NCBI RefSeq assembly: GCF_009763805.1
Contig: NZ_CP046804.1
Coordinates: 558,001 to 622,000, forward strand
Source: Vibrio cidicii
Lineage (GTDB): Bacteria; Pseudomonadota; Gammaproteobacteria; Enterobacterales; Vibrionaceae
DNA length: 64,000 bases
Reading direction: 5' to 3'
Part shown: one piece after another, positions 1 to 12,887 of the stretch
Position numbering within the stretch: position 1 is the stretch's first letter
How the letters are laid out: each line of letters begins with the position of its first letter
Made by a program: the position numbers and the translations under genes
The notes under the pieces: generated by a model
Databases searched by the model: none
Seen by the model: the letters and a program-made list of their open reading frames with translations, nothing else
Told to the model about the DNA's origin: nothing

Positions 1-12
1 ACCGAAATATAG

Positions 13-2245
<2,233 letters not shown>

Positions 2246-2273
2246 TGAAGGATGACCTCTAACGCATAAATTA

Positions 2274-2303
2274 AAAACCCGCTCAAATGACTGAGCGGGT
2301 TTT
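2274..2303. terminator. Bidirectional terminator between icd and cspD
   Basis: The stem CCCGCTCA/TGAGCGGG with a six-base loop is flanked by AAAA on the left and TTTT on the right. It can therefore serve icd on the plus strand and cspD on the minus strand. Confidence 0.85.
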
Positions 2304-2354
2304 CTAATCTTGCGTCGCACTTAAAGAACAAGTAGTGCTGTGATAGCCAGTCAA

Positions 2355-2576
2355 TTACTTGCTAGCGAGCGCCTCAATCGGTACAACACTGCTTGCGTGG
2401 CACCCTTTAGGACCTTTTTCTACCTCATATGCGACTTGTTGGCCTGCTTTCAGAGTACGATAACCGTCCATCTGAATCGTGGAGTAATGGGCAAAAATAT
2501 CACCATCTTCTTCATCTGAACAAATAAATCCAAATCCCTTGGCGTTATTGAACCACTTTACTGTACCTGTAGCCAT
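2355..2576 (-). CDS. cspD: Cold-shock-like protein CspD
   Basis: A 73-aa single cold-shock (OB-fold) domain protein that binds single-stranded nucleic acid. The RNP1-like motif KGFGFI and the start MATGTVKWFN are visible. An ATG nine bases upstream (2585) is also in frame, but it directly abuts the Shine-Dalgarno GAGGG, whereas the ATG at 2576 has normal spacing, so the shorter start is chosen. Its position, divergent from clpS-clpA, is the conserved gammaproteobacterial arrangement and identifies it as CspD rather than CspA. In E. coli CspD is induced in stationary phase and inhibits replication; that role is inferred here by orthology. Confidence 0.93.
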   Translation of the reverse strand: MATGTVKWFNNAKGFGFICSDEEDGDIFAHYSTIQMDGYRTLKAGQQVAYEVEKGPKGCHASSVVPIEALASK

Positions 2577-3108
2577 GCTATACATCCCTCATGCATTTTT
2601 GTTACTGATGTTGTTAAACCAATCTAAGCCCACTAAAGACAGATGGCTTATTTAGCGTTCACGCTAAATGTAAAAAATAATGGTGAATTTTTTCAAACTG
2701 ATGTTGCAGGATTTGCGTTTTGCGAAATCAAACATAAAGTGAAGAAAAAATCACCACCACTCGACAATGTAGTCAATGATTGGTCGTAGTCAATAGTAAA
2801 AATGTATAAATAACAACAGAATTGCAAACAGGTCACCTTTATGGTTAACATTTCTGCAAATGTCTCGTGTTCAAAAAGCCATCATAAACCGTGTTTTGTG
2901 TTGACGGTTGCTTTTTTTATCATCAAACAGCTTGCACAAGTATCGTTGTCATCTTCTTTTTATTTGCAGCGACCCTAGAGGTGCATTAGTCTCTAAATGA
3001 GGAATACGAATTCGCACGTCCTGACTGACTACAACCTACTGGCAGCTTATGATAAAGTGTTTCAGGTGTCTGATTTCCTGTAAAAGTTCCCAACGTTGTG
3101 TTTAGGCC
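2577..3108. other. Gene-free divergent region between cspD and clpS
   Basis: About 530 AT-rich bases carrying the promoters of cspD (minus) and clpS-clpA (plus). The only clear structure is the palindrome at 2650-2669. No ORF with coding character was seen, and no promoter hexamers could be assigned with confidence. Confidence 0.6.
2650..2669. repeat. Near-perfect palindrome upstream of cspD
   Basis: ATTTAGCGT and ACGCTAAAT are separated by two bases (TC), 74-93 bases upstream of the cspD start. It could be an operator or a 5'-leader stem-loop. It does not match the FNR, CRP or LexA consensus. Confidence 0.6.
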
Positions 3109-3429
3109 ATGAGTAAAAAATTTGAATGGGTCACTCCGGACTCAGATCTTCTGGAGCTAGAGAAAACCAAAATCCAACCGCCCAAAATGTATAACGTTTT
3201 GTTAAATAACGATGATTATACGCCGATGGATTTCGTGATTGACGTACTTGAGCGATTCTTTTCGCATGATCTGGACAAGGCGACGCAAATCATGCTCAAG
3301 GTCCATTATGAAGGAAAAGCAATTTGTGGCACGTATAGTGCAGAGATTGCAGAGACGAAAGTCGCGCAGGTTACGATGTACTCAAAGGAAAATGAGCATC
3401 CGCTTCTGTGCACCATGGAGCAAGCGTAA
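3109..3429 (+). CDS. clpS: ATP-dependent Clp protease adaptor ClpS
   Basis: A 106-aa adaptor that recognises N-degron substrates (N-terminal Leu, Phe, Tyr, Trp) and hands them to ClpA. The core runs from [17 protein letters not shown], the conserved NDD/YTPM substrate-pocket and ClpA-contact region, through VLERFF to the C-terminal [11 protein letters not shown] segment. Length equals that of the E. coli protein. The gene lies 47 bases upstream of clpA in the same direction, the standard clpS-clpA operon. The transferases that create its substrates, bpt and aat, lie 1.5-4 kb downstream on the other strand. Confidence 0.97.
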   Translation: MSKKFEWVTPDSDLLELEKTKIQPPKMYNVLLNNDDYTPMDFVIDVLERFFSHDLDKATQIMLKVHYEGKAICGTYSAEIAETKVAQVTMYSKENEHPLLCTMEQA

Positions 3430-3476
3430 CAATAAGACTTGCTCGAGCAACCAAGTTGTTCTTACGGGAGGTACTT

Positions 3477-5745
3477 ATGCTGAATAAAGAACTGGAGTCG
3501 AGCCTAAATGGCGCTTTTGCTCGTGCTCGTAACAAACGACATGAGTTCATGACTGTTGAACACCTCCTGCTGGCATTGCTAGAAAACGATGCTGCTAAGG
3601 AAGCCCTTATTGCTTGTAAAGCGGATCTAGACGCTTTACGCCACGAACTCGATATATTTATCGACCAAACTACGCCCCTTATCCCAGAGAGCGATGAAAC
3701 CCGCGAAACTCAACCTACTCTCAGTTTTCAACGAGTTTTGCAACGTGCTGTCTTCCATGTGCAATCCTCAGGAAGAAGCGAAGTCACTGGTGCTAACGTA
3801 CTTGTCGCCATATTTAGCGAACAAGAATCTCACGCCGCTTATTTGCTTAAGAAAAATGACATCTCTCGTTTAGATATCGTTAACTTTATTTCTCATGGCA
3901 TCACAAAAGCCACAGGGGCCAGTGATGACTCCTCTCCGGATTCTTTTCACTCAGATAGTACAGAAGAAACTGGTTCAGATGAACGCCTTGAGAGTTTTGC
4001 CACCAATCTGAATCAGGTGGCGAAAGAAGGGCATATTGATCCACTGATTGGCCGAGACAAAGAGTTAGAACGGACAATCCAAGTGTTGTGCCGTCGTCGT
4101 AAGAATAATCCTTTGTTGGTTGGTGAAGCAGGGGTTGGGAAAACGGCCATTGCGGAAGGACTGGCATGGCGTATTGTCGAGGGAAACTGTACCTGAAGTA
4201 ATTAAAAACAGCGTAATTTATTCGTTGGATATCGGCTCCTTGTTAGCGGGTACCAAATATCGCGGTGATTTTGAAAAACGCTTCAAAACTATTTTAAAAC
4301 AGCTTGAGCGTGAGAAAGACGCAATTCTGTTTATTGATGAAATACATACCATTATTGGCGCAGGTGCCGCTTCTGGCGGACAAGTTGATGCCGCAAACTT
4401 AATTAAACCTTTGTTAAGTAGTGGCAAATTACGTTGCATCGGTTCGACGACTTATCAAGAATACAGCAACATTTTTGAGAAAGAGCGTGCTTTGTCGCGC
4501 CGATTCCAGAAAATTGATGTTGTTGAGCCCTCGCTAGATGACACGACGAAGATTTTGATGGGTTTGAAATCAAAGTATGAAGCGCATCATGATGTTCGTT
4601 ATACCAATAAAGCACTACGAGCAGCAGTGGAATTGTCTGCCAAATACATCAACGAGCGTCATTTACCAGATAAAGCGATTGACGTTATCGACGAAGCAGG
4701 CGCAAGAAGTCGTTTAACCCCAGCCAGTCGCCGCAAGAAGACGGTTGGTGTGGCTGACATTGAGGCCATGGTGGCAAAAATGGCTCGCATTCCCGAGAAG
4801 TCTGTTTCCTCATCCGATAAAGACATCCTGAAAAACCTGGATGATAAGATGAAGATGCTTGTGTTTGGTCAAGATGCAGCCATTGATGTGCTTTGTGAAG
4901 CAATCAAACTGAGCCGTGCAGGCCTTGGTGCCGATCACAAACCCGTCGGCTCTTTCTTGTTTGCTGGCCCGACTGGTGTCGGTAAAACCGAAGTGACCGT
5001 ACAGCTATCGAAACTTTTAGGGATCGAGCTGCTGCGCTTTGATATGTCAGAGTATGGTGAACGCCACTCAGTCAGTCGCCTAATCGGCGCGCCTCCGGGT
5101 TATGTAGGCTACGATCAGGGCGGCTTGTTAACCGATGCAGTATTGAAGCACCCTCACTCAGTGGTGTTGTTGGATGAAATTGAAAAAGCGCATCCTGATA
5201 TCTTCAACTTGCTGCTGCAAGTGATGGATAACGGCACGCTGACGGACAACAATGGCCGTAAAGCCGATTTTCGTAATGTCATTTTGGTCATGACAACCAA
5301 CGCCGGTGTGGCTGAGACAGAGAAGAAATCCATTGGTCTAATTCAACAGGATCACAGCCCTGATGCGATGTCTGAGATCAAGAAAGTCTTTACACCAGAG
5401 TTTCGTAACCGTCTCGATAATATCATCTGGTTTAATAGCTTGGATGAAGCGATTATTCATCAAGTGGTCGATAAGTTTATCGTTGAGCTGCAGGTACAAC
5501 TTGATGCACGCGGTGTCTCTTTGGAAGTCTCTGAGGATGCTCGTCACTGGTTGGCTAGTAAAGGCTATGACAAAGCGATGGGGGCACGCCCGATGGGCCG
5601 TGTGATTCAAGACAAGCTGAAAAAGCCGTTAGCAAACGAGCTACTGTTTGGCTCGCTGATCGATGGTGGTACAGTGAAAGTGACGCTTGAGTCCGATGAA
5701 CTTCAATTCGAGTACTTAACCACGCGAGAAGAAGCAGTTCATTAA
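3477..5745 (+). CDS. clpA: ATP-dependent Clp protease ATP-binding subunit ClpA (one apparent 1-base frameshift)
   Basis: AAA+ unfoldase that feeds ClpP; with ClpS it degrades N-degron substrates. The ATG at 3477 follows the Shine-Dalgarno GGGAGG and starts [14 protein letters not shown], the Clp N-domain. D1 has Walker A GEAGVGKT and Walker [11 protein letters not shown]2 has GPTGVGKT and [10 protein letters not shown], with the pore-loop region GYVGYDQGG. The frame breaks at 4184-4186 just after D1 Walker A: GGGAAACTG should read GGGAACTG. Correction gives 755 aa, close to E. coli ClpA (758). The C-terminus aligns with ClpA rather than ClpB or ClpC. The gene is probably intact in the cell. 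Confidence 0.95.
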
Positions 5746-5765
5746 GCAAAAGCGTAAGTTAACCA

Positions 5766-5789
5766 AGCAGGCTCCGGCCTGCTTTTCTT
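5766..5789 (+). terminator. Terminator of clpS-clpA
   Basis: The stem AGCAGGC/GCCTGCT with a four-base loop is followed by a T-rich tail, 21 bases after the clpA stop. Confidence 0.75.
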
Positions 5790-5832
5790 TGTTATTGAAC
5801 GTAGAAGAAGCGTTCCCTAGTGTGCATTAGAC

Positions 5833-5869
5833 AAACAAAAAGCGGAGCTTCTGGCTCCGCTTTTTGTTT
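5833..5869. terminator. Long bidirectional terminator between clpA and infA
   Basis: A 16-bp perfect stem (AAACAAAAAGCGGAGC pairing with GCTCCGCTTTTTGTTT) around a five-base loop, with A-run and T-run arms. It lies just downstream of infA on the minus strand and can also back up clpA termination. Confidence 0.85.
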
Positions 5870-5886
5870 GTATCCGATAATCGTGA

Positions 5887-6105
<219 letters not shown>

Positions 6106-6186
6106 TTAATCCTCTTAGAAACTTGGCGATTTTTTAACGGGCTAATTCTGCCGTCAAAAAGCAAATATGTAAACTTGGGGCGTATT

Positions 6187-6885
6187 CTACCCTTGCCAAC
6201 GCTGATTTACTAGTTTTTGGTGACGCTCAAAACGAACTTTATAGTTCATCGCTTCGCATTCATCAATCTGATAACCAAGGTAGAGCCACTGCTTATGTTC
6301 TTGCTGGCAGTGCTCGAGCTGGAACAAAACCGCAAGGGTGCCAAGGGAAAGCGGATAATCGGGATCAAAAAATGTGTAAAAGGCGCTAGCACACTGCTCC
6401 ATGATGTCAGTAGCCGCAATAGCCAGAAGCCGTTCTCCTTCATAAATATGAAGATACAGGGTGGTAACCCACTGACTGCGGGAGAAGTGGGCGAAATCCT
6501 TTTTCTGTGGCGGATACATAGTGCCGTGTTTGTGACGAGCGGTAATATAGCGGCTATACAAACTAAACCAGTTACTATCCATGGATTTTTTGAGGCACCA
6601 GCTCAGTTTCCTGGACTTTTTTCTCAAGCGCTTCTGGCTTTTCGACAGCACAAAATCGGGAACGGCAACGCGGATGGGCTTGCACGCTTGGCAAAGATCG
6701 CAGTGTGGCTTGTAAATCGTGTCACCACTGCGGCGAAATCCGTTCGCGAGCAACACTTCATAGCTTTCTGCGGAATGCATTTCTGGTTCTAAGGCGACAG
6801 CGACACGTTCTTGACGCTCTGGCAGATAACTGCATGGATGGTTGTCTGTGAGCCCTATTTTTATTTGGTGAATATCTGAACTCAT
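6187..6885 (-). CDS. bpt: Aspartate/glutamate leucyltransferase Bpt (ATE family)
   Basis: Transfers Leu from Leu-tRNA to proteins with N-terminal Asp or Glu, making them ClpS substrates. The 232-aa protein has the ATE N-terminal domain with the cysteine pair CDLCQAC (about residues 62-68) and the C-terminal GNAT-like domain including YLGYQIDECEAMNYK. Length fits bacterial Bpt rather than the larger eukaryotic Ate1. Its start overlaps the stop of aat by 4 bases, so the two are translationally coupled. Leu rather than Arg specificity is inferred from characterised Vibrio Bpt. Confidence 0.94.
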   Translation of the reverse strand: MSSDIHQIKIGLTDNHPCSYLPERQERVAVALEPEMHSAESYEVLLANGFRRSGDTIYKPHCDLCQACKPIRVAVPDFVLSKSQKRLRKKSRKLSWCLKKSMDSNWFSLYSRYITARHKHGTMYPPQKKDFAHFSRSQWVTTLYLHIYEGERLLAIAATDIMEQCASAFYTFFDPDYPLSLGTLAVLFQLEHCQQEHKQWLYLGYQIDECEAMNYKVRFERHQKLVNQRWQG

Positions 6886-7595
6886 TTATCGGGTTCCTCC
6901 AACCATTGTGGCAAAAAACAACTCGCTGCAAGCGACTGTTTCTTTAAGCATAGCAGGCGTTTTAGAAATTCCTCGCGCGGAATAGTAAAGGCGCCGAGTG
7001 AGTGAAGGTGAGGATTCATTACCTGGCAGTCAATCAGCTTGCCGTGATGGCGGGCGAAATGGTGACAAAAATACCACAGGGCAATTTTGGAGGCGTTGCT
7101 GCGAGTGCTAAACATGGATTCACCACAAAAAAGCTGCCCAACTGAAATGCCATAGAAACCACCGATCAATTGGTCATCAGCCCAAACTTCTATCGAGTGA
7201 CAAGCACCTTGGCGGCTAAGTAGCGTATACGCCTCGCGCATTTCTTCGTTAAGCCAGGTTTCATCAGCGGCACGAGTGGTTCCGCACATGTGAATAACCT
7301 GTTCCGTCGCCTGATTGATACTGACTTGGTAAGCTGCTTTTCTTTGGAATTTTCTCAAGCTTTTGGCTGGAGAAAAGGTATCAGGGTCAAACACCGCCCT
7401 TAGTGAAGGGCTCCACCACAGAATCGGTTCACCTGGTCCATACCAAGGAAAAATACCTTGCTGATACGCATTGAGGAGTCGTTGTGGTTGTAGGTCACCA
7501 CCAAATGCTAACAACCCATTTGGGTCAGCCAGTGCACTCTGTGCTGGTGGAAAGTCTAAACTTTTTCTATCGAGTTCGGTCAGATAAATAGCCAT
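6882..7595 (-). CDS. aat: Leucyl/phenylalanyl-tRNA--protein transferase
   Basis: Adds Leu or Phe to N-terminal Arg or Lys of proteins, creating primary N-degrons for ClpS-ClpA. The 237-aa sequence shows the family hallmarks FPWY (residues 49-52), ILWWSPSLRAVF, GCHSIEVW-type (here ACHSIEVW), GGFYGISVGQLFCGESMFS and ASKIAL. It is the first gene of a minus-strand pair with bpt (4-base overlap). Length matches E. coli Aat (234 aa). Confidence 0.96.
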   Translation of the reverse strand: MAIYLTELDRKSLDFPPAQSALADPNGLLAFGGDLQPQRLLNAYQQGIFPWYGPGEPILWWSPSLRAVFDPDTFSPAKSLRKFQRKAAYQVSINQATEQVIHMCGTTRAADETWLNEEMREAYTLLSRQGACHSIEVWADDQLIGGFYGISVGQLFCGESMFSTRSNASKIALWYFCHHFARHHGKLIDCQVMNPHLHSLGAFTIPREEFLKRLLCLKKQSLAASCFLPQWLEEPDK

Positions 7596-7627
7596 AAACG
7601 GTGTGTCATCAGGAGTTGGGGTAAATT

Positions 7628-8083
7628 ATGAAAAAATGGTTATGGTGTCTGTTCTTCTTTCCTTTTTTGGTTAATGCGTCCTATGAGAGGAATGTAGCAA
7701 AGCCCGTGAACAAAGTCATATATGGCGAGGTGCAATCCGTTCGCTACATCACGCATCAGGAGGTACAACGTTCACAAGGCAATGGCTGGAAGACGCTGCT
7801 AGGAGCAACCATCGGCGGGTTAGTGGGCAATCAGTTTGGTGGCGGCAGTGGCAAGGAGGTGGCGACTGCAGTTGGAGCGCTGGCGGGCGCAGTAATTGCA
7901 CATAATCAGAGCCGTAGTGAATACCAAGTGGACTACCAGTTGGTTGAACTGCTGATTCAAAGTGAGCAAGGTGTTTTGATCAATGTTATTCAGGATGTTG
8001 ATAAAAACATGCTTTTCAATCCCGGAGCGAAGGTGAGAATTCTCTATTTTGACCAAGGTGTTCGGGTAGATCTGGCGATGTAA
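7628..8083 (+). CDS. Glycine-zipper 2TM-type envelope protein
   Basis: A 151-aa exported protein with a signal peptide (MKKWLWCLFFFPFLVNAS) and no lipobox Cys at the cleavage site, so it is probably periplasmic or membrane-inserted rather than a lipoprotein. Residues about 57-90 form a glycine zipper (LLGATIGGLVGNQFGGGSGK followed by AVGALAGAVIAH), as in the SlyB/YcfJ/OsmB group. The C-terminal 50 residues form a small beta-rich region found after such zippers. It is divergent from aat. Its function is unknown; related proteins affect envelope integrity. Confidence 0.8.
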   Translation: MKKWLWCLFFFPFLVNASYERNVAKPVNKVIYGEVQSVRYITHQEVQRSQGNGWKTLLGATIGGLVGNQFGGGSGKEVATAVGALAGAVIAHNQSRSEYQVDYQLVELLIQSEQGVLINVIQDVDKNMLFNPGAKVRILYFDQGVRVDLAM

Positions 8084-8207
8084 GAATGAGTATTTATTCA
8101 CGGTTTAGCACTGGTTTTATGTGGGCTTTTTGGTTAGTCTGAATCCACGAAGAATAAAGTGATGCTCTCAGTTGAAGGCAACTGAAGCTCAAGGATCGTC
8201 TCAATTA

Positions 8208-9494
8208 ATGGAAAGCCTTACGTTACAACCAATTAAGAAAGTTAATGGTGAAGTGAACCTGCCGGGTTCTAAAAGTGTTTCAAACCGTGCGCTCCTGCTC
8301 GCCGCACTCGCGCAGGGGACAACAAGACTGACCAACCTGCTTGATAGTGATGATATTCGTCATATGCTCAATGCGTTGAGCAAGCTAGGCGTCGATTACC
8401 GACTCTCCGACGACAAAACCGTTTGTACTGTGAATGGATTGGGGCGTCCATTTACGGTGACAGAGGCAACAGAGTTGTTTTTGGGTAATGCTGGCACGGC
8501 GATGCGTCCACTTGCCGCCGCCTTGTGTCTAGGTCAAGGTGAGTATGTACTTACTGGCGAACCGCGTATGAAAGAGCGTCCCATTGGTCATTTAGTGGAC
8601 TCGCTTCGAGCGGCGGGCGCAGATATTCAGTATCTGGAGAATGAACACTTTCCACCGCTTAAAATTAAGGCGACTGGATTGAAAGCAGGGACGGTCAGCA
8701 TTGATGGCTCTATTTCCAGCCAGTTTTTGACGGCTTTTTTAATGTCAGCGCCGTTAGCTGACGGTGAAGTGACCATAAAGATTGTGGGTGAGCTGGTTTC
8801 GAAGCCGTACATCGACATCACTCTGCACATCATGCAACAATTTGGTGTTAAGGTGATCAACAAGGAATACCAAGAGTTTGTTATTCCAGCAGGGCAACAA
8901 TACCTTGCGCCGGGGGATTTCTTGGTGGAGGGGGATGCGTCTTCTGCTTCGTACTTTCTGGCCGCCGCCGCGATAAAAGGTGGAGAGATTAAAGTCACCG
9001 GGATCGGTAAAAATAGTATTCAAGGTGACATTCAGTTTGCGCACGCGTTGGAAAAAATGGGCGCGGAAATTGAGTGGGGCGACGACTATGTGATTTCTCG
9101 CGTGGGCCAATTGAAAGGCATTGATATGGATTACAACCATATCCCCGATGCAGCCATGACCATTGCCACCACAGCCCTGTTTGCACAAGGGACGACGGCG
9201 ATTCGTAACGTTTACAATTGGCGAGTAAAGGAAACGGATCGTCTTGCCGCTATGGCAACAGAACTGCGTAAAGTCGGGGCGGAAGTCGAAGAGGGCGAAG
9301 ACTATTTGATCGTTAAACCAACCAAGCAACTCAAGCATGCGGCGATTGATACTTATGATGACCATCGAATGGCGATGTGTTTTTCACTCGTGGCACTTAG
9401 CGACACGCCTGTGACGATCAATGATCCTAAATGTACTTCGAAAACGTTCCCAGATTATTTCGATAAGTTGGCACAATTAAGCGAATTGGCATAA
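8208..9494 (+). CDS. aroA: 3-phosphoshikimate 1-carboxyvinyltransferase (EPSP synthase)
   Basis: Sixth step of the shikimate pathway: shikimate-3-phosphate plus PEP gives EPSP. The 428-aa protein carries [16 protein letters not shown] near the N-terminus, [46 protein letters not shown] and YDDHRMAM, all class I EPSP synthase signatures. The ATG at 8208 (MESLTLQPI) is chosen because family members start there; an in-frame TTG at 8172 lacks support. The gene is monocistronic here, not in the serC-aroA arrangement of E. coli. Confidence 0.97.
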   Translation: MESLTLQPIKKVNGEVNLPGSKSVSNRALLLAALAQGTTRLTNLLDSDDIRHMLNALSKLGVDYRLSDDKTVCTVNGLGRPFTVTEATELFLGNAGTAMRPLAAALCLGQGEYVLTGEPRMKERPIGHLVDSLRAAGADIQYLENEHFPPLKIKATGLKAGTVSIDGSISSQFLTAFLMSAPLADGEVTIKIVGELVSKPYIDITLHIMQQFGVKVINKEYQEFVIPAGQQYLAPGDFLVEGDASSASYFLAAAAIKGGEIKVTGIGKNSIQGDIQFAHALEKMGAEIEWGDDYVISRVGQLKGIDMDYNHIPDAAMTIATTALFAQGTTAIRNVYNWRVKETDRLAAMATELRKVGAEVEEGEDYLIVKPTKQLKHAAIDTYDDHRMAMCFSLVALSDTPVTINDPKCTSKTFPDYFDKLAQLSELA

Positions 9495-9520
9495 AGCAGT
9501 CGGCAAGTGCTTTGTCATTT

Positions 9521-9555
9521 CTAAAAATAGAGCCTTGGTTTAAACGCCAAGGCTC
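9521..9555 (-). terminator. Terminator of yciN
   Basis: The stem GAGCCTTGG/CCAAGGCTC with an eight-base loop is followed on the minus strand by TATTTTTAG, 9 bases beyond the yciN stop. It may also stop aroA, but the plus-strand T-run is poor. Confidence 0.75.
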
Positions 9556-9563
9556 ATTGTTAC

Positions 9564-9809
9564 TTATTTGAGGGTGAATTTTTTTGACAACTCGTGCGCT
9601 AGGTATTTGAACATATTAAATACAGCAGTCGTTTGTGGTGTTGGTAGACCATCTGAGTCTAAAAAATACTCTCCTTTGAAGATCAAAACGTCTTCTTTTT
9701 CTTCCACACTTGTTGCGCGCATGCCTGCAAAATAGTCTTCATGTTCCTGAATTAGGTGATTTGCTATGAGTAGCAGCTCGAATTCTGAAATAGGTTTTTT
9801 CTCGGTCAT
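9564..9809 (-). CDS. yciN: YciN family protein
   Basis: An 81-aa protein of unknown function. It matches E. coli YciN in length and in the segments EHEDYFAGM, GEYFLDSDGLPT and TAVFNMFKYLAHELS. As in E. coli it sits next to and divergent from topA, which supports orthology. No catalytic or metal-binding motif is evident; it is soluble and acidic. A terminator follows immediately. Confidence 0.88.
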   Translation of the reverse strand: MTEKKPISEFELLLIANHLIQEHEDYFAGMRATSVEEKEDVLIFKGEYFLDSDGLPTPQTTAVFNMFKYLAHELSKKFTLK

Positions 9810-10210
9810 TTAGTTTTATCTCTTGGGAAACGGCAATGTGAATAGTCTAGAGTGTGCTGAAACGATTTCAACGTTTATTCCAAACAAGGATGGCTAATAG
9901 CGGTAAAGAACTTGGCCCTTACAAGCATGGTTTTGTGATGTACAACATAAAAATCACTTTTATATTCGCATCGCTATTTATCCACTGCTTAGTATACCGA
10001 CCTAAATTTAGGCACTTGTCGATTCTGTTGTGCCCAGAGGCGATGGCGACCAATTGTCGACCAATCGGATCTGAAATTTAAAAAAGCAGTTGATCTTCTT
10101 TTGATATCGCACAATAGTAAAAAAAGAAGTTTCATAATGGTACAGCGTACCGATTATTGTTGGCTATCACTGACAATAATGACATCATTTTTAAGGGCGT
10201 TAGAGTCAAT
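9810..10210. other. Gene-free divergent region between yciN and topA
   Basis: About 400 bases. A 75-codon ORF (9854-10081) has no recognisable features and is not called. The region near topA is AT-rich and holds a palindrome (10134-10157) in the likely topA leader or promoter. Confidence 0.55.
10134..10157. repeat. Inverted repeat upstream of topA
   Basis: ATAATGGTAC and GTACC-G-ATTAT form a nearly perfect inverted repeat centred on AGC, ending 53 bases before the topA ATG. It could be an mRNA leader hairpin or an operator; nothing in the sequence decides between them. Confidence 0.5.
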
Positions 10211-12835
10211 ATGGGTAAATCTCTCGTTATAGTGGAGTCGCCAGCCAAGGCTAAAACGATCAATAAGTATCTTGGGAAAGACTTTGTTGTGAAGTCCAGT
10301 GTCGGTCACGTGCGTGATCTACCAACGGCTGGGCAAAGTACGGGTGAGAAAGCGGCTGCCATTTCAACTAAAGGCATGAGCGCAGAAGAGAAAGCTCGTA
10401 TTAAGCAAGAGAAAGATCGTAAATCGTTGATCAAAAAGATGGGGATCGACCCATATCACGGTTGGGAAGCGAATTATCAGATCCTTCCGGGCAAAGAAAA
10501 AGTGGTGAGTGAGCTCCAAAAGCTCGCGAAAGACGCTGACTTTGTCTACCTCGCAACCGATTTGGACCGCGAAGGGGAAGCTATAGCGTGGCATCTTCGT
10601 GAGATCATCGGTGGTGATGAAGCGCGTTACAAACGAGTGGTGTTTAACGAGATAACCAAGAATGCAATTCAGCAGGCGTTCCAGCGCCCTGGTGAGTTGA
10701 ATATGGATGGCGTAAATGCCCAGCAAGCTCGACGTTTTATGGACCGAGTGGTGGGCTTTATGGTTTCACCATTACTGTGGAAAAAAGTCGCTCGAGGCTT
10801 ATCAGCCGGACGAGTTCAATCGGTAGCGGTGAAGTTGCTGGTGGAGCGTGAACGCGAAATCAAAGCGTTTGTCCCCGAAGAGTTCTGGGATCTGCACGCG
10901 AATACCATGACCGCAGATTCGGCCGCGTTCAAACTCTTGGTCGCGCAAAAATCTGGTGATACCTTCCGTCCTGTGAACGAAGCGGAAACGCAAGCGGCGA
11001 TGGCCGTTTTGCAAAAAGCTCAATTGGAAGTTTGCAAACGTGAAGATCGTCCAACGAAGAGCAAGCCATCAGCACCTTTCATCACCTCCACCTTGCAGCA
11101 AGCAGCGAGCACACGCTTAGGTTACGGGGTGAAGAAAACCATGATGCTCGCGCAGCGTTTGTACGAAGCGGGTTACATTACTTACATGCGTACAGACTCG
11201 ACCAACCTAAGTAGTGAAGCGGTGGAGGCCGTACGCGGTTACATCGTATCTGAGTTTGGTGAACGTTATTTGCCAGCCAATCCGCTGGTTTACGGTAGCA
11301 AACAAGGCGCTCAAGAAGCGCACGAAGCGATACGTCCATCCGATGTCCAAATTAAATCTGATGATTTAGAAGGGGTTGATAGTGACGCTCATAAACTCTA
11401 TTCGTTGATCTGGAACCAATTTGTCGCCTGCCAAATGACCGAAGCGGAGTACGATTCGACGACCGTGAGTGTCAAAGCCGCTGATTACACGTTGAAAGCC
11501 AAAGGGCGTATTCTCAAATTTGATGGTTGGACACGCGTACAAAGACCGTTAGGTAAAAACGAAGACACGATTTTACCTGCAGTTCAAGTTGGGGAGAAAC
11601 TAACGCTTCAATCGCTTGAGCCGAAACAGCATTTTACTAAACCACCTGCGCGATTTACCGAAGCCGCGCTAGTGAAAGAACTCGAGAAAAGAGGTATTGG
11701 TCGCCCATCAACCTATGCGTCGATCATTTCAACGATTCAAGATCGCGGCTATGTCAAAGTGGATCAACGTCGTTTCTATGCAGAGAAAATGGGTGAAATT
11801 GTCACCGATCGCTTAGACGAAAGTTTCAAGGACTTGATGAATTACGATTTCACCGCTCGGATGGAAGAAAAGCTGGACCAAATTGCCGAAGGTGATGTGT
11901 TGTGGAAGGCTGTACTCGATCACTTCTTCTCTGATTTTACTCAAGATCTTGAGAAAGCAGAGCAAGAAGAAAGCGAAGGCGGGATGAAATTGAATCATAT
12001 CGTCATGACCGATATTCAATGCCCGACCTGTTCGCGCCCTATGGGAATACGTACCGCGTCAACTGGTGTCTTTTTAGGCTGCTCAGGCTATGCACTTCCG
12101 CCAAAAGAGCGTTGTAAAACCACGATTAACCTCGGTGATGAAGACGGCATTATCAACGTTCTTGAAGAGGATGTTGAGACTGCTGCCCTGCGCGCGAAGA
12201 AACGTTGTCCGATTTGTGAGACGGCGATGGACGCCTATCTGATTGATGATAAGCGGAAAATGCACGTATGTGGTAACAACCCAAACTGTGAAGGCTACCT
12301 CGTTGAATACGGTGAGTTCAAAGTGAAAGGGTATGATGGCCCAGTGGTTGAGTGCGATAAATGTGGATCTGATATGGTGCTGAAAAATGGCCGTTTCGGT
12401 AAATATATGGATTGCACCAGCGAAAGTTGCAAAAATACGCGTAAGATCCTGAAAAATGGAGAAGTAGCGCCACCGAAAGAAGAGCCAGTACATTTCCCTG
12501 AGTTACCTTGTAGTACTTCAGATGCTTACTTTGTGCTGCGTGATGGTGCCTCAGGTCTGTTCATGGCGGCGAGCAATTTCCCCAAATCTCGAGAGACGAG
12601 AGCGCCATTGGTGTCTGAGCTAGCGCGTTTTGTTGAGCGCTTACCTGAGAAATATCAATACTTGGCTACGGCACCGACGCACGATCCCGATGGCGTAGAA
12701 GCAGTAGTGCGTTTTAGTCGTAAGAGCAAGGAAAACTACGTTCGAACAGAAGTAGACGGTAAGCCAACAGGCTGGACCGCGCTCTACGATAACGGGAAAT
12801 GGGATATTTCAGATAAGCGTAAGAAAGCGAAGTAA
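10211..12835 (+). CDS. topA: DNA topoisomerase I (type IA)
   Basis: Relaxes negative supercoils behind RNA polymerase. The 874-aa protein starts [20 protein letters not shown] (Toprim start); the in-frame upstream codons 10157-10210 are not conserved, so the ATG at 10211 is chosen. The Toprim acidic triad lies in [13 protein letters not shown]; the catalytic tyrosine is in [11 protein letters not shown]. After residue about 590 come three cysteine zinc-ribbon modules: CPTC with a distant Cys pair, CPIC with CGNNPNC, and CDKC with CTSESC. A C-terminal ribbon-like region without all cysteines follows. Length is close to E. coli TopA (865 aa). Confidence 0.98.
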   Translation: MGKSLVIVESPAKAKTINKYLGKDFVVKSSVGHVRDLPTAGQSTGEKAAAISTKGMSAEEKARIKQEKDRKSLIKKMGIDPYHGWEANYQILPGKEKVVSELQKLAKDADFVYLATDLDREGEAIAWHLREIIGGDEARYKRVVFNEITKNAIQQAFQRPGELNMDGVNAQQARRFMDRVVGFMVSPLLWKKVARGLSAGRVQSVAVKLLVEREREIKAFVPEEFWDLHANTMTADSAAFKLLVAQKSGDTFRPVNEAETQAAMAVLQKAQLEVCKREDRPTKSKPSAPFITSTLQQAASTRLGYGVKKTMMLAQRLYEAGYITYMRTDSTNLSSEAVEAVRGYIVSEFGERYLPANPLVYGSKQGAQEAHEAIRPSDVQIKSDDLEGVDSDAHKLYSLIWNQFVACQMTEAEYDSTTVSVKAADYTLKAKGRILKFDGWTRVQRPLGKNEDTILPAVQVGEKLTLQSLEPKQHFTKPPARFTEAALVKELEKRGIGRPSTYASIISTIQDRGYVKVDQRRFYAEKMGEIVTDRLDESFKDLMNYDFTARMEEKLDQIAEGDVLWKAVLDHFFSDFTQDLEKAEQEESEGGMKLNHIVMTDIQCPTCSRPMGIRTASTGVFLGCSGYALPPKERCKTTINLGDEDGIINVLEEDVETAALRAKKRCPICETAMDAYLIDDKRKMHVCGNNPNCEGYLVEYGEFKVKGYDGPVVECDKCGSDMVLKNGRFGKYMDCTSESCKNTRKILKNGEVAPPKEEPVHFPELPCSTSDAYFVLRDGASGLFMAASNFPKSRETRAPLVSELARFVERLPEKYQYLATAPTHDPDGVEAVVRFSRKSKENYVRTEVDGKPTGWTALYDNGKWDISDKRKKAK

Positions 12836-12862
12836 ACCACTCGTCAATGTAATAATAAAATC

Positions 12863-12887
12863 AAAGAGCAGCATCGCTGCTCTTTTT
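12863..12887 (+). terminator. Terminator of topA
   Basis: AAAGAGCAGC pairs with GCTGCTCTTT around a three-base loop and is followed by a T-run, 28 bases after the stop. Confidence 0.85.

Noticed and set aside
9854..10081. A 75-codon ORF between yciN and topA
   Set aside because: No Shine-Dalgarno, no recognisable domain and no coding-like composition; it overlaps the AT-rich topA promoter region and is most simply a chance ORF.
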